IMG/VR virus record: IMGVR_UViG_3300009506_001467
Coordinates: 1 to 61,310 of that record
DNA from: a virus
Reading direction: 5' to 3' (one strand)
DNA: 61,310 nt
Part shown: positions 56,950-61,310 of the stretch, piece after piece
How positions within the stretch are numbered: the stretch's first letter is position 1
Layout of the letters: every line of letters starts with the position of its first letter
Translations under genes and position numbers: made by a program
Notes under the pieces: generated by a model
Told to the model about the DNA's origin: nothing
What the model saw: the letters and a program-made list of their open reading frames with translations, nothing else
The model's database searches: none

Positions 56950-57405
56950 CTACCTGCACCACTGGGGCGCATTGTAGAAGCACATGCAGCTTGGTGAGCC
57001 GTTCTCGTACACTTGATCGCACGGCAACCCGTACACGGGCACCCACACACCGTTGACCTTGCCCGACGTCGGCGCGATCGTCGTCTCTCTCACCTCAACC
57101 GCCTCGCTCGCCTTGACGACGGTCAGCGGCGACTTGAGGGGCAGCGGAGAGTCAAACGTCGGCATGGGGTCGCTTTCGTTCCACCTGCACATCCACCACT
57201 GAGCACCAGACCAGTGCTCGATGAACGAGCACTCAGCCGCCTCGGGCATGCCGCACGTCGGGTACTGCGCACCATCGTGCTTGTAGTATACCGTCCCGTC
57301 GTCTCTGTACTGTAACGGGCTGCACGGTCCTACGGGTCCATCCGCACTGCTCTGTACTGCGAGCAGAAGCAGAGCTATGAGTAGAACTACCGACAACCTT
57401 TTCAC
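56950..57405 (-). CDS. Exported Cys-rich protein
   Basis: 151 residues from GTG 57405 (GGAGATGCAAA before it). Signal peptide-like start KRLSVVLLIALLLLAVQSSA. Mature part is rich in Cys and Trp (PSCMCFYNAPQWCR; WSGAQWWMCRW), suggesting disulfides outside the cytoplasm. No family recognised; could alter the cell surface, e.g. superinfection exclusion. Confidence 0.65.
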   Translation of the reverse strand: MKRLSVVLLIALLLLAVQSSADGPVGPCSPLQYRDDGTVYYKHDGAQYPTCGMPEAAECSFIEHWSGAQWWMCRWNESDPMPTFDSPLPLKSPLTVVKASEAVEVRETTIAPTSGKVNGVWVPVYGLPCDQVYENGSPSCMCFYNAPQWCR

Positions 57406-57415
57406 TTTGCATCTC

Positions 57416-57658
57416 CTAGCGTGTCTCGATGTACACAAGATTGCTCGCGCCCGGCTCGAGCAGTAGGGAGCCGTCTGTCGCAGAGATCCCGAGCCTGATC
57501 CCGCTGCCATCTCTGGTTCTGTACTCTTTGATCCTGTACTCTATGCCGCCGATCTCTATTCTGACAAAGTGAGCATTATGGATCTCTACCTTCTCGTCCT
57601 TCTCGCTCACGTTCACAGAGACCCAGGGCTTTGAGAGGTGCTCTACCTTGATTCTCAC
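57416..57658 (-). CDS. Small beta-rich protein
   Basis: 80 residues (VSVNVSEKDEKVEIHNAHFV, RLGISATDGSLLLEPGA). No family recognised. Between the exported protein and the methyltransferase. Confidence 0.6.
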   Translation of the reverse strand: MRIKVEHLSKPWVSVNVSEKDEKVEIHNAHFVRIEIGGIEYRIKEYRTRDGSGIRLGISATDGSLLLEPGASNLVYIETR

Positions 57659-57659
57659 T

Positions 57660-59369
57660 CTACCCCTCCTTCTCGATCACTACGATCGATGTCTCGATCT
57701 GCGTACCCTCAAACACACTGCCCAGATCGATCTGCTCTGCATCCAGCAGATCCAGGTAGTGCTCGATCTGGTACAGTGCGCCCGTGGGCAGCAGGGCAAC
57801 GAGACGACCGCCGACCGCGAGAACGTGCATAGCCTTTTTGAGATGGGCGATCCACGCTCGCTTTGAGTATGGCGGGTTCATGACGATCCCACTATACAGC
57901 TCTCTGGGCTCGTACTCTAGAAAGTCTGCACACACGAGCTTGCCGCCCGCCTTCTCGCTCAACCTCTGACCCGTCGCGTTGAGCTCGCAAAAGTCTACCT
58001 TGAGACCGGGCCACTGCTCTTGCAGCCAGCGGATGAGACGCCCGTCTCCGCTGCTCGGCTCGAGAAACTGGGAGAACAGACCAAAGCGAGCGAGCAGATC
58101 GGGAACGTTGAGCAAGTCTACCATCCTGCCCGCAACGTCCCCGGGCGTGGGATGGTAGTCGTTGTCATACGTGACGACCGTCTCGACCTGCTCCACTTTG
58201 TCGACCAGCTCTTTGGCCTCCTCTTTCTCCTCGTCCACTGCTTTCTGAGCTCTCGGCCCGCAATTCTCTCGCCCGAGTTTCTCCGTCTCTGTGAGCTGCT
58301 GGTACTGCTTTTCACTGAGCACCTGGGCGATGTTCTCATAGTCCCACTTGCGGATACAGAACCGCTGTGTGTACGTGTTCATGTCTACGCTCACAGTAGA
58401 GATCAGGCCCGTCTCTCTAGACTTGTTGACCCTGACCACTCTCGCCCAGCCGCCCCACCGTCTGTTTCTGATCCAGTCTCCTTTCCTGATCTCTCTCTGC
58501 TCGTTCGTGCTGCCCTCGAGCCCATCGGTGCGCACGACCTCATAGATGGATTCCCAGTAAAAGATCTGGCCCTCGAGGTGATCGATCCACCTGTCGTACC
58601 AGGGACGTCTCTCGAGCACGTTCTCGATGTACTCGGTTCTGAGCTCGAGCTGGTCCTCTCTGCTCAGATCTGCAAAACGCATGTGCCGATGGTTCTCGAG
58701 CACAAATTGACCGTCCTCGTCCTCTCTGCGCTCTGCGACCCACCACCAGACGAAACTCCGAAAGCTCTCGGGCGTTCTCTTTCTATCCCTTTTCATCTTG
58801 CGCAGCTCTGTGCGCAGACTCTTGATCCGTCTGTACGTGGTACCGGGTGCGAACTTGTGCGCCGCGTTCCTGATCACCCCTTGCGCTCGCCACTTCCAGT
58901 AGTCCCGGCGATCGAACTCCTCAACGGTCTTGCTTGCAGCTCGCTGCGCTTTCTCGATCGCCTTTCTGTGCTTGCGCTCAGAGTGATGACCTACCAGAAT
59001 CGGTTGCCCAAACGGTATGCCCTCGATCGCTTGCCGACTCCTCTCTGCTTGCTCGTGAGCTCTGCTCGCTGCGTTGTCTCTGTACCCGGCGAACCTGATA
59101 TACCGATCCTCTGCTCGCTCTGCGAGAGTCGTGCCCTCCGTCTCGATCTCATCGCACAGAGCAAGAGCAACGTCCTCCCGCTCTGGCGTCCAGACCTGAA
59201 AGAAACAACCCTGGACTGGCGCTCGACCGAACCCGGCATCTCTCAGAGCAAGATACATCGATCGCGGCACATACCCAGTATAGATCCTGATCTCGTCATC
59301 GCTTGGATCATACGTTGCGCTCTCTGCCTCATCCCTATACTGATCCCAGAATCCGCTCTCTACTTTCAC
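57660..59369 (-). CDS. DUF3560-like / N6-adenine methyltransferase fusion
   Basis: 569 residues from GTG 59369, overlapping the previous stop (GTGA), with AGGAG upstream. Residues 1-200 (IYTGYVPRSMYLALRDAGFG, RAEDRYIRFAGYRDNAASRA, GHHSERKHRKAIEKA) match DUF3560. Residues 400-569 form a methyltransferase: FLEPSSGDGRLIRWL (SAM site) and GIVMNPPYSKRAWI (NPPY). Likely methylates DNA; target unknown. Linker with a helicase-like or zinc site was not found. Confidence 0.8.
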   Translation of the reverse strand: MKVESGFWDQYRDEAESATYDPSDDEIRIYTGYVPRSMYLALRDAGFGRAPVQGCFFQVWTPEREDVALALCDEIETEGTTLAERAEDRYIRFAGYRDNAASRAHEQAERSRQAIEGIPFGQPILVGHHSERKHRKAIEKAQRAASKTVEEFDRRDYWKWRAQGVIRNAAHKFAPGTTYRRIKSLRTELRKMKRDRKRTPESFRSFVWWWVAERREDEDGQFVLENHRHMRFADLSREDQLELRTEYIENVLERRPWYDRWIDHLEGQIFYWESIYEVVRTDGLEGSTNEQREIRKGDWIRNRRWGGWARVVRVNKSRETGLISTVSVDMNTYTQRFCIRKWDYENIAQVLSEKQYQQLTETEKLGRENCGPRAQKAVDEEKEEAKELVDKVEQVETVVTYDNDYHPTPGDVAGRMVDLLNVPDLLARFGLFSQFLEPSSGDGRLIRWLQEQWPGLKVDFCELNATGQRLSEKAGGKLVCADFLEYEPRELYSGIVMNPPYSKRAWIAHLKKAMHVLAVGGRLVALLPTGALYQIEHYLDLLDAEQIDLGSVFEGTQIETSIVVIEKEG

Positions 59370-59836
59370 AGACCATGCTCCTCTCTTTGTATTCTCTCGA
59401 GTGCTTGCTCGACCCTGACCTTTGGCACAGTGTTCTTGACCACGAGCAGCTCTCTCGCTGTTCTCTCGCTGCAAGTGGTTGTCCGCAGCTCTGGGCGATC
59501 TCTATGCCAGTATCTGACCCAAACAATATTTCCTTGCTGTGATGTCACGAACCCACGCTCGCAGTCTGGGTGGCTGGTGTCGCCCAGTGCATGACTCGGC
59601 ACATAGATCACCTGTGTTCCTCTCTTGAGCAGTCTGTGCCTCCTGCCATGTTCGTATTCTACCGCCCGGGCGATCTTGTCGATAGGTACAGCATACCCGT
59701 AACCTTCTACCATGATCACCGGGCTGCTTGATGTGTTCTCTATGTAGATCATCGTCCCGCTCTTGAGCTCGCCCACATAGCTCTTTTCTGAGCACTCGCC
59801 CGTCACATCCTGCAGCTCGATCTCGATCTTGATCAT
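59366..59836 (-). CDS. Hypothetical protein
   Basis: 156 residues from ATG 59836. Beta-rich (YVGELKSGTMIYIENTSSSP) with a helical end. No family recognised. Overlaps the methyltransferase start by 4 bases. Confidence 0.6.
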   Translation of the reverse strand: MIKIEIELQDVTGECSEKSYVGELKSGTMIYIENTSSSPVIMVEGYGYAVPIDKIARAVEYEHGRRHRLLKRGTQVIYVPSHALGDTSHPDCERGFVTSQQGNIVWVRYWHRDRPELRTTTCSERTARELLVVKNTVPKVRVEQALERIQREEHGL

Positions 59837-60270
59837 GACTCTTGCTCCCTGTATAGCAAGAACCCGCCGCCGACAAAGCGATCGTACACTGGCCCACGAT
59901 ATGACCACTGTATCGCGTTTGGCCCCATGAGCTCATATGCTCGCTCTGCCGCTCTCACGTCTCGCTCTGGCACGAGAAAGCGCACAAGATGGTGCCGCCC
60001 AGCGAGCAGTCCCATGCTCTCTGCTTGCTCGAGATCGTCTGGATCGCTCAAGTCCAGCGAGTGCGGAAACACCTTCCAGCTCTTGCGCATCCACTGCTGG
60101 ACCTTGCGCACTGAGCAGCCTAGTCGCTCTGCGATCTCAGGCTGGGTGAGCCAGCGATCGCTTTCGAGTCCCTCAGAGCTCAGATCCTCAGCCATACCGA
60201 ACTCGCACTCAATGCACTGCTCTCGAGTCTCATACGTCTTGCCGCACCAACACTTCCATACCTGTTGCAT
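59833..60270 (-). CDS. Zinc-ribbon and MerR/excisionase-like HTH protein
   Basis: 145 residues. Cys pairs WKCWCGKTYETREQCIECEF bind zinc; then LTQPEIAERLGCSVRKVQQW is a helix-turn-helix of the MerR/excisionase type. Candidate regulator or terminase-like DNA-binding protein. First gene of its block, behind the hairpin 60294-60319. Confidence 0.65.
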   Translation of the reverse strand: MQQVWKCWCGKTYETREQCIECEFGMAEDLSSEGLESDRWLTQPEIAERLGCSVRKVQQWMRKSWKVFPHSLDLSDPDDLEQAESMGLLAGRHHLVRFLVPERDVRAAERAYELMGPNAIQWSYRGPVYDRFVGGGFLLYREQES

Positions 60271-60293
60271 TGCTTGCCTCCTAGTCTAAAATG

Positions 60294-60319
60294 GGGGAGA
60301 GAGCTTGAGCTCTCTCCCC
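60294..60319 (-). terminator. Hairpin after the Toprim gene
   Basis: GGGGAGAGAGC pairs with its complement around TTGA. Lies in the 60271-60329 gap between the Toprim stop and the HTH gene. Minus-strand U-tract is weak. Confidence 0.6.
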
Positions 60320-60329
60320 TTGCTCACTG

Positions 60330-61310
60330 CTACCATTCTACTCTCTTTGTAGCAAACGCTGCGATCTCGTTGTAGCGCCACTCGAGCAGCTCAACGAGCT
60401 CTTGGGTGCGCTCCTCCTCAGAGAATGAGCGCCAGGGACTCGCATAGTTTCCCGCTCGCTCAACGTGCTCCACAAAGTCTACATACTCGGGCTCCTCTCC
60501 GACGTCTACAAAGTGATCGCGCAGTGGATCGCCCACCTTGACCAGCCACTGCTTGACCTCATCCTCGAACTCTCGCTTGATGTCCTCGAGACGGTCAAAC
60601 TCGCTCAACAGAGCCTGGTAGTCCCGGTTGCGCTCTAGAATCTTTCTAGTGATCTCCTCCGCTGCGCTCTCTGCGCTTGCTCTGCACTCTTTGCGCAGTC
60701 TCTCAACGATGTACTCAAAGGGGTATGCCTTGCAGAGCGCATCCACGATCAGACTGTAATAGTCTCGAGTGCGCATTGCCTCGACCTCGAACCCGTGCGG
60801 TGTATCCTCGTTTGGATCAATGTTGTAGGCATCTGCCCCGCACTTTGGGCAGCGGTGAGAGTGCATATAGTACTCCGGGTCCTCGTCCTCGTTCAGAAAC
60901 TCTAGATCCTCTGGGTTCTCCCAGATCGAGAGCACGGGCCAGATGTGGTTGCAGCTCGAGCACTGAGCGAGAAAAAGAGCCTGCTTTTCTGCCCAGCTCT
61001 GATACCCTTTATTGCTCACCTTGACGTTGTACCAGCTCTCGTCCCAGGTGTACCCCTTCTCGAGCACGCTCTCTGGCTTGATTCCCACCCGCACCTCGAT
61101 GATATTATCTGTGTACCGTCTCGCCTGTTCTGCAAAGGTCGGGCCGATCACTGCCTCACCATCATAGTCGTGGTCCGAGATGTGCAGAATAACCAGCGGG
61201 TCTTTCCAGAAGGGGTCATAGTCGGGCGACCAGCGGAAGTGCTCGCGGAGCACTTTCTCGATCGCTGCTTTCGAGCTCTTGCCCTTGCCCGAGTAGACCG
61301 AGGTTGCGCC
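60330..61310 (-). CDS. Toprim-domain protein, C-terminal part (continues at base 705-1)
   Basis: This is the same gene as 1-705 across the circular junction; a GTG at 61253 opens the frame here but is internal. After the DxD motif comes a Cys4 zinc ribbon (CSSCNHIW, then CPKCGADAY) set into the Toprim-distal half, then a Glu/Lys/Arg-rich helical region probably forming a coiled coil, ending in RVEW. An inserted ribbon is unusual for this fold and may be a DNA-binding addition. A strong hairpin (60294-60319) lies just past the stop. The role could be decatenation, recombination initiation or nucleic-acid cleavage; no family member was matched directly. Confidence 0.72.
   Translation of the reverse strand, partial: GATSVYSGKGKSSKAAIEKVLREHFRWSPDYDPFWKDPLVILHISDHDYDGEAVIGPTFAEQARRYTDNIIEVRVGIKPESVLEKGYTWDESWYNVKVSNKGYQSWAEKQALFLAQCSSCNHIWPVLSIWENPEDLEFLNEDEDPEYYMHSHRCPKCGADAYNIDPNEDTPHGFEVEAMRTRDYYSLIVDALCKAYPFEYIVERLRKECRASAESAAEEITRKILERNRDYQALLSEFDRLEDIKREFEDEVKQWLVKVGDPLRDHFVDVGEEPEYVDFVEHVERAGNYASPWRSFSEEERTQELVELLEWRYNEIAAFATKRVEW
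61167..61310. repeat. Right copy of 144-bp terminal direct repeat
   Basis: Exact copy of bases 1-144. The unique genome length is therefore about 61,166 bp. Confidence 0.97.

Noticed and set aside
58020-59594. Rightward ORF of 524 residues opposite the methyltransferase
   Set aside because: Mirror frame; the leftward frame has the NPPY and SAM motifs and GTGA coupling.
1-61310. CRISPR array
   Set aside because: No set of equal repeats with regular unique spacers was seen; repeats found are promoter-linked or short.

Overview
The window is the genome of a tailed bacteriophage (Caudoviricetes, siphovirus-like: a 930-residue tape measure, a tail-tube protein and no contractile-sheath gene). 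It looks complete. Bases 1-144 are repeated exactly at 61167-61310, and one gene reads through the junction, so the unique sequence is about 61,166 bp, circular or terminally redundant. The host is a bacterium that uses TTGACA/TATAAT promoters and strong Shine-Dalgarno sites; nothing identifies it further. No integrase, DNA polymerase, primase or tRNA gene was recognised.

Layout. (1) 957-33467, rightward: ParB-like protein, radical SAM enzyme, terminase subunits, portal, MuF-like protein, a ChaB/protease/scaffold fusion, capsid, two beta-helix proteins, connectors, tail tube with a beta-propeller, tape measure, a distal tail protein carrying three LamG-like domains, tail hub, a glycosidase-like protein, a membrane-anchored response-regulator receiver domain and a holin-like protein. 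An antisense HNH gene interrupts this operon. (2) 33685-49962, leftward: DNA metabolism (UvrD-type helicase, Sak4-like ATPase, ERCC4-type nuclease, Dam-like methylase, XPD/DinG-type helicase) among many small genes and homing endonucleases. (3) 50132-56779, rightward: ParM-like actin, a GIY-YIG (T5orf172-type) protein, a ParR-like protein, membrane proteins, a SleB-like hydrolase and a foreign-looking leftward cassette at about 55184-56300. (4) 56950-61310 and on through 1-705, leftward: an exported Cys-rich protein, a DUF3560-like/N6-adenine methyltransferase fusion, a zinc-ribbon HTH protein and a Toprim (topoisomerase VI-A-like) protein that crosses the contig junction.

How the parts fit. 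The recombination and repair set (helicases, Sak4, ERCC4 nuclease, Toprim protein) has no polymerase, so replication probably uses the host replisome. ParM plus a ParR-like protein suggests active DNA segregation or positioning, perhaps a plasmid-like state. Two divergent promoter modules (about 751-859 and 49992-50099) have the same geometry and the same three 9-bp repeats. A conserved box (TGCTCACTGTCAA) lies just downstream of five leftward -10 elements and over the -35 of a sixth promoter. Four promoter-terminator units would each make an RNA of about 70 nt. Two long-stem structured elements lie between genes of the leftward operons.

Most enzyme calls rest on motifs read by eye; no database search was possible.
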